A stretch of 18,890 nt of DNA. Origin: UBA1124 sp963933095. GTDB taxonomy: Bacteria > Pseudomonadota > Gammaproteobacteria > Pseudomonadales > Cellvibrionaceae. The stretch lies in the NCBI GenBank assembly GCA_963933095.1, contig CAWVSV010000048.1:1-18890 (forward strand), given 5' to 3'. Positions 1 to 6,120 of the stretch are shown in pieces (position 1 is the stretch's first letter; each line of letters starts with the position of its first letter). The position numbers were made by a program, and so were the translations under genes. The notes beneath the pieces were generated by a model. That model had not been told where the DNA came from. It did no database searches and worked only from the letters and a program-made list of their open reading frames with translations.

Positions 1-537
1 CGTCAGGCCATTACCCGCTCTATTGCCGACCAAGCGCGCACCATTCGTATTCCAGTGCACATGATTGAGACCATTAATAAACTCAATCGTGTATCGCGGC
101 AGATGCTGCAGGAAATGGGGCGCGAGCCCACACCAGAAGAACTTGGCGAGCGCATGGAGATGCCAGAAGACAAGGTTCGCAAGGTATTAAAAATTGCCAA
201 AGAACCTATCTCCATGGAAACCCCCATCGGTGACGATGAAGACTCCCATCTGGGCGACTTCATCGAAGACGTAGCGATTACCTCTCCCATAGAGTCGGCA
301 ACAGTTGAAGGTCTGACCGAAGCGACTCGCTCAGTTCTGTCGGGGCTAACCGCCCGCGAAGCCAAAGTGTTACGCATGCGTTTCGGCATCGACATGAACA
401 CCGATCACACACTTGAAGAAGTGGGCAAGCAATTCGACGTCACCCGTGAGCGTATTCGTCAGATCGAAGCCAAAGCGTTGCGTAAACTACGCCACCCTAC
501 ACGCTCCGATCACTTGCGTAGCTTCCTCGACGAGTAA
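1..537 (+). CDS. rpoD: RNA polymerase sigma factor RpoD (sigma-70), C-terminal part
   Basis: This is the last 178 residues of the primary sigma factor, which directs RNA polymerase to housekeeping promoters. The frame is open from base 1, so the N-terminus lies outside the window. The visible part starts in the region 2.3/2.4 tail (RQAITRSIADQARTIRIPVH), continues through region 3 (INKLNRVSRQM, PTPEELGERM), and ends with region 4. The region 4.2 helix-turn-helix reads TLEEVGKQFDVTRERIRQIE and is followed by the usual ALRKLRHP and a C-terminal SFLDE. Length and order match RpoD rather than a stationary-phase or heat-shock sigma factor. The product is intact to its stop, and a hairpin terminator follows within 50 bases. 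The ATG at base 55 is only an internal methionine. Confidence 0.97.
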   Translation, partial: RQAITRSIADQARTIRIPVHMIETINKLNRVSRQMLQEMGREPTPEELGERMEMPEDKVRKVLKIAKEPISMETPIGDDEDSHLGDFIEDVAITSPIESATVEGLTEATRSVLSGLTAREAKVLRMRFGIDMNTDHTLEEVGKQFDVTRERIRQIEAKALRKLRHPTRSDHLRSFLDE

Positions 538-585
538 GCAGTTAAGTAAAATGTGTTTCCATAGTAAATTGCTATAGAAACAATA

Positions 586-617
586 AACGAGGCGCACTAT
601 AATGCGTCTCGTTATTT
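586..617 (+). terminator. Hairpin terminator after rpoD
   Basis: An 11-bp stem (586-596 with 603-613, one G-T wobble) closes a 6-base loop and runs into a short T-rich tail. A second, weaker 10-bp hairpin with one mismatch lies just upstream (555-564 with 572-581). Together they most likely end rpoD transcription before the separately transcribed tRNA. The T tract is short, so efficiency is uncertain. Confidence 0.6.
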
Positions 618-633
618 CTACTTAACGTAGAAT

Positions 634-672
634 TTTTAAGTGTAGGTGATACAAACAAGCATACACTTAAAA
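634..672. repeat. Perfect 11-bp inverted repeat upstream of the tRNA gene
   Basis: TTTTAAGTGTA (634-644) and its exact reverse complement TACACTTAAAA (662-672) flank a 17-base spacer. The right arm contains TACACT, a possible -10 box for the tRNA placed about 17 bases before the mature 5' end, with the left arm near the -35 position. It could be an operator, a promoter-overlapping dyad or a long-loop hairpin. The dyad is directly visible; the role is inferred. Confidence 0.6.
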
Positions 673-683
673 TGGTAAGTTAA

Positions 684-760
684 GGGCCTTTAGCTCAGTT
701 GGTTAGAGCATACGACTCATAATCGTCAGGTCCCCAGTTCGAGTCTGGGAAGGCCCACCA
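684..760 (+). tRNA. tRNA with CAT anticodon, probably tRNA-Ile2 (lysidine type)
   Basis: This is a full 77-base cloverleaf with encoded CCA. The acceptor stem GGGCCTT (684-690) pairs with AAGGCCC (750-756). The D arm carries AGCTCAGTTGGTTAGAGC, the anticodon loop is CTCATAA, and the T arm is CCCAG-TTCGAGT-CTGGG. A CAT anticodon means elongator Met or Ile2, where TilS modifies C34 to lysidine so that AUA is read as Ile. Three things favour Ile2: C4-G69 and C5-G68 pairs, which are known TilS recognition elements; a weak 27-43 pair (T-C); and position just after rpoD, where E. coli keeps ileX. Initiator tRNA is excluded because the anticodon stem lacks the three G-C pairs. The gene call is near certain; the identity is about 65% for Ile2. 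Confidence 0.95.
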
Positions 761-773
761 TATTAAGTAAATA

Positions 774-803
774 AGCTCACATCGAAAGGTGTGGGCTTTT
801 TTA
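774..803 (+). terminator. Rho-independent terminator of the tRNA
   Basis: An 8-bp stem (774-781 with 790-797, one T-G wobble) closes the 8-base loop TCGAAAGG and is followed by six T. It lies 13 bases after the CCA end. The same sequence, with changes that weaken the stem, recurs after the broken second tRNA copy. Confidence 0.85.
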
Positions 804-836
804 TTGCCTTTAGCTCAGTTGGTTAGAGCATATGAC

Positions 837-908
837 CCAGCTTACCCCCACGGACGGGGCGTATGCCGAATATTTCCGGGAGAAATATCGGCCTCTATAA
901 TAAAGAAT
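837..908. repeat. 72-base double-hairpin insertion in the anticodon loop
   Basis: The segment lies exactly between the two halves of the copy-2 anticodon stem (GAC at 834-836 and GTC at 909-911). It contains two hairpins. One has stem TACCCCC/GGGG-c-GTA at 843-863 with loop ACGGAC. The other is an 11-bp stem with a single bulge at 865-892 with loop CGGGA (arms GCCGAATATTTC and GAAATATCGGC). This is the architecture of small palindromic elements. No target duplication is obvious, and no second copy is seen in the window. Confidence 0.65.
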
Positions 909-935
909 GTCAGGTCCCCAGTTCGAGTCTGGGAA

Positions 936-1053
936 GCAGGTTTTTGCTCCTCGGCAATTACACCTGCATTGCTCTAATAAGTTACATCCACGTAACGATG
1001 CAAAACCTGCATTCACCACATCCCTGTGGCTTGGCAGTTATACCCTGCGGGTG
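936..1053. repeat. 118-base hairpin-rich insertion in the acceptor stem
   Basis: It separates the T arm of copy 2 from its CACCA end. Outer arms GCAGGTTTTTGC (936-947) and GCAAAACCTGC are near-perfect inverted repeats. Inside or beside them are GTTAC/GTAAC, CCACA-TCCC-TGTGG and ACCC-TGC-GGGT. The motif ACCTGCATT also occurs twice directly. It has no open frame of substance. It looks like a second, different palindromic element. Confidence 0.6.
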
Positions 1054-1102
1054 CACCATATTAAGTAAAAAATCTCACATCGAAAGGGGTGGGCTTTTTT
1101 AT

Positions 1103-1130
1103 TGCCTTTAGCTCAATTAGTTAGAGTATA
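1103..1130 (+). pseudogene. Third tRNA copy, 5' half only
   Basis: Bases 1104-1130 match bases 686-712 of the intact tRNA at 24 of 27 positions, covering the acceptor 5' strand and D arm. The match starts right after the copied terminator tail, at the same junction as copy 2. It stops at the anticodon stem, close to where copy 2 is interrupted. No T arm or CCA end can be found downstream. Confidence 0.75.
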
Positions 1131-1137
1131 GTCGAGC

Positions 1138-1221
1138 TTGCATTCAACTTATGCAAACTACCTTGAATTGAACAAGGAGTGAAAACTCCACATTTTGCTT
1201 ACTGGTCCTATTAACCGGTAA
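1138..1221. other. Run of four consecutive hairpins after the third tRNA fragment
   Basis: Four short stem-loops follow one another: TTGCAT/ATGCAA (1138-1156), CCTTG/CAAGG (1161-1177), GGAGT-GAAA-ACTCC with a GNRA-type tetraloop (1176-1189), and TTACTGGT/ACCGGTAA (1199-1221, one wobble). The second and third share two bases, so they could be alternatives. No T run follows. It may be another inserted palindromic element or a structured leader of the pseudouridine synthase gene. The rest of 1222-1296 shows nothing I recognise. Confidence 0.45.
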
Positions 1222-1296
1222 CTGCGTGCGATCTAAAACCATCAACGCCAACATTCCCATTGCAGCAAAGTTCTGCCGTCAGAATAAACTTATACT

Positions 1297-2310
1297 ATGC
1301 CTAAAGTGACTGCGAAATTTACCTCTACTACCCCTCTTTTACACAGAGGAAAAAATATTATTGATTATTTAGTCAATAAATTCACCTATCAATCTAAAGA
1401 TGAATGGTTGGAGAATCTCCAGTCTGGGTTGATGACTGTCGATGGTAAAATTGTGGGTCCAAATTTTAAACTTTTAGGTGGTGATGAGCTGCTATTTATT
1501 ATTAAAGACTTTGATGAACCCGATATAGACATGTCAGTTGAGCGTTTGCGCTCTATAGGGGATTTGCATATCGTAGGAAAACCGGCTGGTGTTCCCATTC
1601 ATCGCACCGGCCGAATCCTAGTTAATACCTTTACTAATAATGTTAAAAAAGCACTGACCTTAGACGCTTGGCCTTTGCACCGCTTAGATAAAGAGACATC
1701 TGGCCTGATGTTATTTTCGAGTTCCAAAGCGTTTTGTAAAAAACATCAATCTAAAATGGATTGCTTATTAAAACGTAAGCTTTACCTAGCGTTAGTACAC
1801 GGAAATTTTACTGGCTCTCGAACTATTGACGTAGCTATTGCTCAGAATATAGGCGGTAATTTACGTGCGAGGATGGTTCCAATATCCGTTGAAGATGGCG
1901 GCAAACCGTCCAAGACAGTCGTGCACAAAGTGTGCACGGTTGATGACAACGAGACTCCCGCTAAAACTTTAGTGCTGTGTGAAATTTTCAGTGGCCGCAA
2001 ACATCAAATACGTGCGCATTTAGAATCTATCGGATGCCCTATTGTGGGAGATAAAATTTATGGCACCGATGGTGTTGATTATGCAGAAATGTGTACAACT
2101 GGACTGCCAAGAGAAGAAATGTTGCGACGCTTCAACTACCCACACCATATGCTACATTCACTGTGTTCTGAAATTCATTTAGCAGGTAAGACTTTCTGGG
2201 TGCAGAGCGCATTGCTGAGCGATGCCTTTATTAATGAGCTAGGCCTCGTTCCAAACTGGAGAGAAATTTTGGAAGCTAAATTATTGGCAATTAAGAGTAT
2301 TAGACCCTGA
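1297..2310 (+). CDS. RluA-family RNA pseudouridine synthase
   Basis: The protein has 337 residues and should isomerise specific uridines in rRNA or tRNA to pseudouridine. The N-terminal part (about 18-70) resembles an S4 RNA-binding domain. The catalytic domain shows the family signature HRLDKETSG (128-136), with the catalytic aspartate at 131. It also has the later RKHQIRAHL and GCPIVGDKIYG motifs expected of RluA/RluC/RluD enzymes. Length and layout fit RluC/RluD-like proteins, but the exact target cannot be read from sequence. The S4 domain is divergent. No good ribosome-binding site precedes the ATG; TATACT directly abuts it. By eye the gene is noticeably more AT-rich than rpoD or nrdA and stands alone next to a tRNA cluster, which would fit acquisition by transfer. 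That is inference only. Confidence 0.88.
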   Translation: MPKVTAKFTSTTPLLHRGKNIIDYLVNKFTYQSKDEWLENLQSGLMTVDGKIVGPNFKLLGGDELLFIIKDFDEPDIDMSVERLRSIGDLHIVGKPAGVPIHRTGRILVNTFTNNVKKALTLDAWPLHRLDKETSGLMLFSSSKAFCKKHQSKMDCLLKRKLYLALVHGNFTGSRTIDVAIAQNIGGNLRARMVPISVEDGGKPSKTVVHKVCTVDDNETPAKTLVLCEIFSGRKHQIRAHLESIGCPIVGDKIYGTDGVDYAEMCTTGLPREEMLRRFNYPHHMLHSLCSEIHLAGKTFWVQSALLSDAFINELGLVPNWREILEAKLLAIKSIRP

Positions 2311-2493
2311 CTAATATTAGACGAGTTATGGTGAGCAGATGGCTCCAAGTAAGGTTTGTAAAGGACAGGTAAGGATGTTTATTGCGCTAACTTCGTCGGT
2401 ACTTTGCTCGTTCGGTCACAGACGCGCGTATACCTTATAACCGGGCGCGATACCTATTAGTAATGCACTATTGGATATCTGCCCGTTAAGAGC

Positions 2494-2880
2494 TTACCCT
2501 TTTCGGCACTGCCTTAACTGCTCATTCAGCTCTCTGCGGCGCGCCCTAAGTTTATTCCCTCTGGCCGCCTTATAACCCGCCCGCAACTGGCGCTGCACTT
2601 TATCTATACGGGTTTGGTATTTACTGCAGTCCTCGCGTTTGCGAGTTCGCTGTTTATGGCGCTTTTTTTTAACAGCTTTAGGGCGCGGTTTAATATTGAC
2701 GGGGGGCGCAATGTGATTATCCGCTGGAGCATGATACTTAAGCAACGTTTCACCGCCCTTAGGAGGCGAGTCACTGTAGTGAGTGCGGCCGTGCTCATCG
2801 ACCCACTTAAACAGCTCGGCCTGAGTTGGAGCCGCAACAAATATTATCCATAAAAACAACCACCGATTGTTGAATTGCAT
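2494..2880 (-). CDS. DUF4124 domain protein, exported
   Basis: This is a 128-residue protein of unknown function. The start is placed at the ATG ending at 2880 because AAAGGAA precedes it at good spacing; an in-frame ATG eight codons upstream (2904) has no such site. A signal peptide with hydrophobic core LFLWIIFVAA ends near PTQA. It is followed at once by the DUF4124 hallmark ELFKWVDEHGRTHYSDSPP, a short beta-rich motif found just after the signal peptide in many gammaproteobacterial periplasmic proteins. The C-terminal half is very basic (KKKRHKQRTRKRED, then many R and K), with two cysteines and a predicted helical tail. It is transcribed divergently from the methyltransferase-like gene. 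The role is unknown; envelope location is inferred from the signal peptide. Confidence 0.85.
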   Translation of the reverse strand: MQFNNRWLFLWIIFVAAPTQAELFKWVDEHGRTHYSDSPPKGGETLLKYHAPADNHIAPPVNIKPRPKAVKKKRHKQRTRKREDCSKYQTRIDKVQRQLRAGYKAARGNKLRARRRELNEQLRQCRKG

Positions 2881-2969
2881 AGCCGAGTTCCTTTCGTCAT
2901 CCATAACGAGTGTTTAGTGTAGATCAGACACGCTGTTACACTGCCACCATTTTTAAGATGTAAGTCTTT

Positions 2970-3710
2970 ATGTCCAGCAGCAGCAAAGAAATCTTCCGTG
3001 GTTTTGATGAATATGGCCCAGTGCAGGTATTAGACGACGGCAATCAACGCCGCCTAGCGTTTGGTGAGGGCGACCACCAGAGCTGCATGCTTAAAGCGGC
3101 GCCGACACAGCTGCACTACGACTACACCCGCGCTATGGTTTTGGCTCTATTGCTTAACCCCTCAGCTAAACGCGCGCTGCTACTGGGTTTGGGAGCAGGC
3201 TCACTAGCAGGATTTTTACATCAACACAGTCAGCTACAGCTGACTGCGGTGGAACTTCGTCAACAAGTTATTGATGTAGCTTTTCGCTATTTTGAACTGC
3301 CTCGCTCGGAACGCTTAGAGGTCATCAATGAAAACGCCTTGCATTACTTACAGCGCAGCGAACCTAACGATTTCGACTTTATTTTTAGTGATATTTACAC
3401 TGGTAATGGCGTCGATGATTTACAGCTGCAGGAATCATATCTGGATATGTGCCGCGAGTGTTTGAACGACCAGGGCTGGCTAATATTAAACTGCTGGCGC
3501 GAGCACCAAACCGACAGAGACTTAATTGAAATACTGCGCAGCGGCTTTAGCCAGCTTTACAGCTGCACTACACAAAGTGGCAACTGGATTCTTTTTGCTG
3601 GCAATAGTCCACTGCCAGGACAAAAACCACTGCAACGGGCGGCAAAAAACCTGTCTATGCGAGCGGGGTTTAGCTTACAGGGCGTCATTAAAAAACTGCA
3701 CCGACTTTAG
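2970..3710 (+). CDS. Spermidine-synthase-fold methyltransferase-like protein
   Basis: A 246-residue protein with a Rossmann-type nucleotide/SAM-binding core. The glycine loop LLLGLGAGSLAGF is at about 70-82. The acidic residue ending the second strand is E95 in AVELRQQVID, and FDFIFSDIYTG (about 135-145) follows where spermidine synthases carry their catalytic aspartate. The N-terminal strand region (GPVQVLDDGNQRRLAFGEG, HQSCM) also resembles the spermidine synthase family. Many bacterial homologues of this type are annotated as spermidine synthase or fused-MFS polyamine enzymes without proof, and the neighbours here give no polyamine context. I therefore call the fold, not the reaction. It ends convergently with the UPF0149/TPR gene, with 134 bases between and no clear terminator. 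Confidence 0.8.
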   Translation: MSSSSKEIFRGFDEYGPVQVLDDGNQRRLAFGEGDHQSCMLKAAPTQLHYDYTRAMVLALLLNPSAKRALLLGLGAGSLAGFLHQHSQLQLTAVELRQQVIDVAFRYFELPRSERLEVINENALHYLQRSEPNDFDFIFSDIYTGNGVDDLQLQESYLDMCRECLNDQGWLILNCWREHQTDRDLIEILRSGFSQLYSCTTQSGNWILFAGNSPLPGQKPLQRAAKNLSMRAGFSLQGVIKKLHRL

Positions 3711-3844
3711 ACAAAGTACAGCAGTCTGTTGAAATCCTCCAAATTTCGACCGCCGGTTACCGCAACAGAGATGATTTAGCAATACCGAAGACGCGCTAGT
3801 ATTAGAATTTACTTTTGACGTTATTGCACCGGCAGCAAACCTTT

Positions 3845-5191
3845 TCAACAACCCTTTAAATGTGCCAAAGCGCCCGTCAAATTACGCCATAGCATTCTGT
3901 TTTCAACCGCATAAAATATGGCTTCGTTACTGTCACCCGCGGCACAATAGGGTGAATCAGGCAGCGGTAACTCGCCCTCTAATAGCAACAGATCAGGCAC
4001 GCCAGCATTACAGTCATACGCCTGTCGTAGGGCTTTATTGATAATGGCTGGCGTTTTTTGCAAAGCGATTAAACACAGGGCACGACTGTAGGCCAGAAAA
4101 GCACTGTAGCTTAGCTCGTCTGAATACTCGTCTATAAAGCTTAAAGTTTCGTCATAGCGCCCCATTTCCATCAGTAAGGCTGGCAATAAATAGCGCGCAC
4201 CCAAGTTATCACTCGGGCACAACTGCAGGCACTCTCGATAACAGACTAGGGATTTGTCGCGCATATGCGCCTGACGATAAGCATCTGCAAGATTAACTAG
4301 CGCGCGCATAAACGGCCTAGTTTCAATTAAGCCCCAAAAGAAACCAACGTTATCTTCAAAAAAATCAGCGCCCAACTGAGCGCGACCCAAATTAACCGCT
4401 TGCTCAAGAAGTTGGATACGGCGCTTTTTATCGCGTTCCAATTCTGACTCTTGTAGCAACTGGTCGACGATACCCAATGTCTCGGGCTCAAACCCCTCCG
4501 GCGACTGTGGCGGCATATTGTCGTCGGACTCAGCTATTAATCCCGAAAAATCATCGCCCCATTCGACATCTGGGCCATCGGTAACGAGAATATAGGCCAT
4601 CTCTATTAGCTCTTTAATATTTGACGGTAAACGCCTGCGCGCCTGTACCATCATCTCGGGCAGAGTCATAATCTCTTTCCAACTAGAATTGTCATATACT
4701 GCTTTGGCGACATCGGCATCAATGAAGACAAAGATACTCTCACACGCAAATGACAGCAGGCGCTGATACACATCCACCAGCTCGACCTGATCCTCAGCTT
4801 CGGCTTGGCCCAGACAAAAACTTAAGCCGGTATGCACGCCTTTAGCCCAGTTGGCTATAGGATTTTTATCGTCAAAATTTTGATCAAAATTAGCGACATC
4901 AAATTGCGTTTTAGGCGGTAACTTGTAGCGATATTCGTAGAGTTCGTCCATGATTTGTGTGGTTAAACGATCGAACAAATCGACAAAATTAGTATTGTCG
5001 TAAATATCATCGGCCAACGAAGTTTTATCCCCCAACAGTATATGGTAGATAAAGTCGGCATCGGCGCTACTATCAACACAGGTAAAGGCTGTAATCAGGC
5101 CTTTAGTAAAATGTAAATCGACCGCACCGGCGCGCGCCAATATTTGTTTCAATTCGCGTATTTCTGCGCCACTGAGGCGAGCTTCAGACAT
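3845..5191 (-). CDS. UPF0149 (YecA)-like N-terminal region joined to a TPR region
   Basis: A 448-residue cytoplasmic protein of unknown function. The start is set at the ATG ending at 5191, preceded by GAAGAG; a longer reading would need a TTG at 5224. Residues about 15-160 resemble UPF0149/YecA-type domains: an early segment LHFTKGLITAFTC, and later NPIANWAKGVHTGLSFC. After an acidic linker, residues about 250-400 form helical repeats. These include FFWGLIETRPFMRALVNLA and CYRECLQLCPSDNLGARYLL, a pattern seen in bacterial TPR proteins related to the eukaryotic ST7 family. There is no signal peptide, membrane span or YecA zinc-binding C-terminus. TPR arrays usually bind proteins, so an adaptor role is possible. 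It is transcribed divergently from the membrane protein at 5277, sharing an 85-base promoter region. The domain assignment is from pattern memory and needs a profile search. Confidence 0.7.
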   Translation of the reverse strand: MSEARLSGAEIRELKQILARAGAVDLHFTKGLITAFTCVDSSADADFIYHILLGDKTSLADDIYDNTNFVDLFDRLTTQIMDELYEYRYKLPPKTQFDVANFDQNFDDKNPIANWAKGVHTGLSFCLGQAEAEDQVELVDVYQRLLSFACESIFVFIDADVAKAVYDNSSWKEIMTLPEMMVQARRRLPSNIKELIEMAYILVTDGPDVEWGDDFSGLIAESDDNMPPQSPEGFEPETLGIVDQLLQESELERDKKRRIQLLEQAVNLGRAQLGADFFEDNVGFFWGLIETRPFMRALVNLADAYRQAHMRDKSLVCYRECLQLCPSDNLGARYLLPALLMEMGRYDETLSFIDEYSDELSYSAFLAYSRALCLIALQKTPAIINKALRQAYDCNAGVPDLLLLEGELPLPDSPYCAAGDSNEAIFYAVENRMLWRNLTGALAHLKGC

Positions 5192-5276
5192 AGAGTACTC
5201 TTCAAGAATAAATAGCCGCTGCAATTGTCGACTTAATAAGGTAGTTTCTATTAATTACACTCGTTTGCACACTAGA

Positions 5277-5924
5277 ATGGGCACTAAATTAATGCAATAT
5301 ACTTATGCGTTGGTCACCGTTTTGTCTCTGCTATTAACACAGGGGGCGCACGCACAAATCGAAGCAGAATTAACTGAGCCACAAGATAGTGCTTACGTTC
5401 GCATCAATGTCGGTATTGAAACGGCTGGCTTGACCTTAGCTGCAGACCGCATGATATTGGCCACACATGAACTTGCCAAGAGCATTCGCCTGCTGGCCGA
5501 AAACCCTGATATGAGCGCCGAGCAACAGCAACTGCTGGGCCAAACCCTGCTTAAGGTAGGGGAGATATCGACCTCGGTAAACCATACCCTGGCAGAGCTA
5601 CCCAAGACCATGCAGGAAGTTGTGGATCGCAACCGTGAGCCTGTCTTCAACTTAGTCGAGGGTGTAGGTAATCAAGTAACCGCGACACTAGCAATTCTGG
5701 GGCTATTATTAATACTAATGTTAGCTGTGATACTGGGGCTGGTTTATCAGCTTCTACTTAAGCCCATTCAGTCGGCCATGGTAACCACCTCGACTAATCT
5801 CAGCGTTTTATCACAATCGCTACAATATACCGCGCAACTAGTTGATGACATTCAACAGCAACAATCACTGCCAACCATTAGAAAAGGTCGTTTTGCGAAG
5901 GGGCGCTATCAACCTCCAGTGTAA
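5277..5924 (+). CDS. Exported protein with a C-terminal membrane span, function unknown
   Basis: A 215-residue protein with a clear signal peptide (YTYALVTVLSLLL, cleavage near AHA-Q). A largely helical, probably periplasmic region of about 110 residues follows; it includes QQQLLGQTLLKVGEI and is polar with few aromatics. A strong membrane segment follows (ATLAILGLLLILMLAVILGL), then a short cytoplasmic tail with helical SVLSQSLQYTAQLVDD and a basic end. The layout recalls a small sensor or membrane-anchored coiled coil, but no enzymatic domain is visible and I do not recognise the family. The ATG at 5277 is chosen over a TTG at 5265; ATG 5292 is also possible, and none has a strong ribosome-binding site. 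Its last 47 bases overlap the DUF1289 gene on the other strand. Confidence 0.75.
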   Translation: MGTKLMQYTYALVTVLSLLLTQGAHAQIEAELTEPQDSAYVRINVGIETAGLTLAADRMILATHELAKSIRLLAENPDMSAEQQQLLGQTLLKVGEISTSVNHTLAELPKTMQEVVDRNREPVFNLVEGVGNQVTATLAILGLLLILMLAVILGLVYQLLLKPIQSAMVTTSTNLSVLSQSLQYTAQLVDDIQQQQSLPTIRKGRFAKGRYQPPV

Positions 5925-6120
5925 CCAGTTTAGCCTGGTTAGCTCGACGCTCGCGCTGGCCACAAGCTTTAACAATTTGGCGTTTCACATCCTGTTCCAG
6001 CTCATTCCAATACTGACGCTCTTCGCGCGATCGAAAGCAACCCTGACAAAATCCGCGCGGGCCATTCTGACACACACCGATGCAGGGGTTATTGATTTCA
6101 AAAAATTCAATCTGCTTCAC
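5878..6120 (-). CDS. DUF1289 small cysteine-rich protein
   Basis: An 80-residue protein with the compact DUF1289 signature near the N-terminus: NPCIGVC, then GFCQGCFRSREER. This gives four cysteines (13, 17, 25, 28) that probably bind a metal such as zinc, or an Fe-S cluster. The tryptophan in QYWNELEQD is also typical. The function of the family is unknown. The start is a GTG at 6120: an in-frame stop lies only six bases upstream, so no earlier start is possible. The ribosome-binding site is weak (AGG about 10 bases away). The 3' end overlaps the end of the membrane protein gene by 47 bases in convergent orientation, so both genes code through the overlap. Confidence 0.85.
   Translation of the reverse strand: MKQIEFFEINNPCIGVCQNGPRGFCQGCFRSREERQYWNELEQDVKRQIVKACGQRERRANQAKLVTLEVDSAPSQNDLF

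Larger units (their letters stand above)
804..1058 (+). pseudogene. Second tRNA copy, split by two insertions
   Basis: It matches the intact tRNA in three blocks: 806-836 against 686-716, 909-935 against 725-751, and the CACCA at 1054-1058 against 756-760. The D arm is identical and the T arm is intact. The first two acceptor bases changed from GG to TT. The anticodon loop (8 bases) is replaced by 72 bases, and four acceptor bases are replaced by 118 bases. There is no CAT anticodon and no closed acceptor stem, so it cannot be a normal tRNA. Downstream, 1059-1104 repeats the 46-base spacer and terminator of copy 1 with about three changes. Those changes disrupt the terminator stem. Confidence 0.85.

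Noticed and set aside
684..760. Initiator tRNA-fMet
   Set aside because: The acceptor 1-72 pair is G-C and the anticodon stem lacks the three consecutive G-C pairs of initiator tRNAs.
837..1053. Integron attC site or group I/II intron in the split tRNA
   Set aside because: No attC core pair (GTTRRRY/RYYYAAC) is visible, and the insertions are far too short and lack group I or II core features.
789..1111. Open frames of 62-82 codons on both strands over the tRNA repeat region
   Set aside because: They run through tRNA copies, terminators and hairpin insertions, lack ribosome-binding sites and encode low-quality peptides; they are chance frames.
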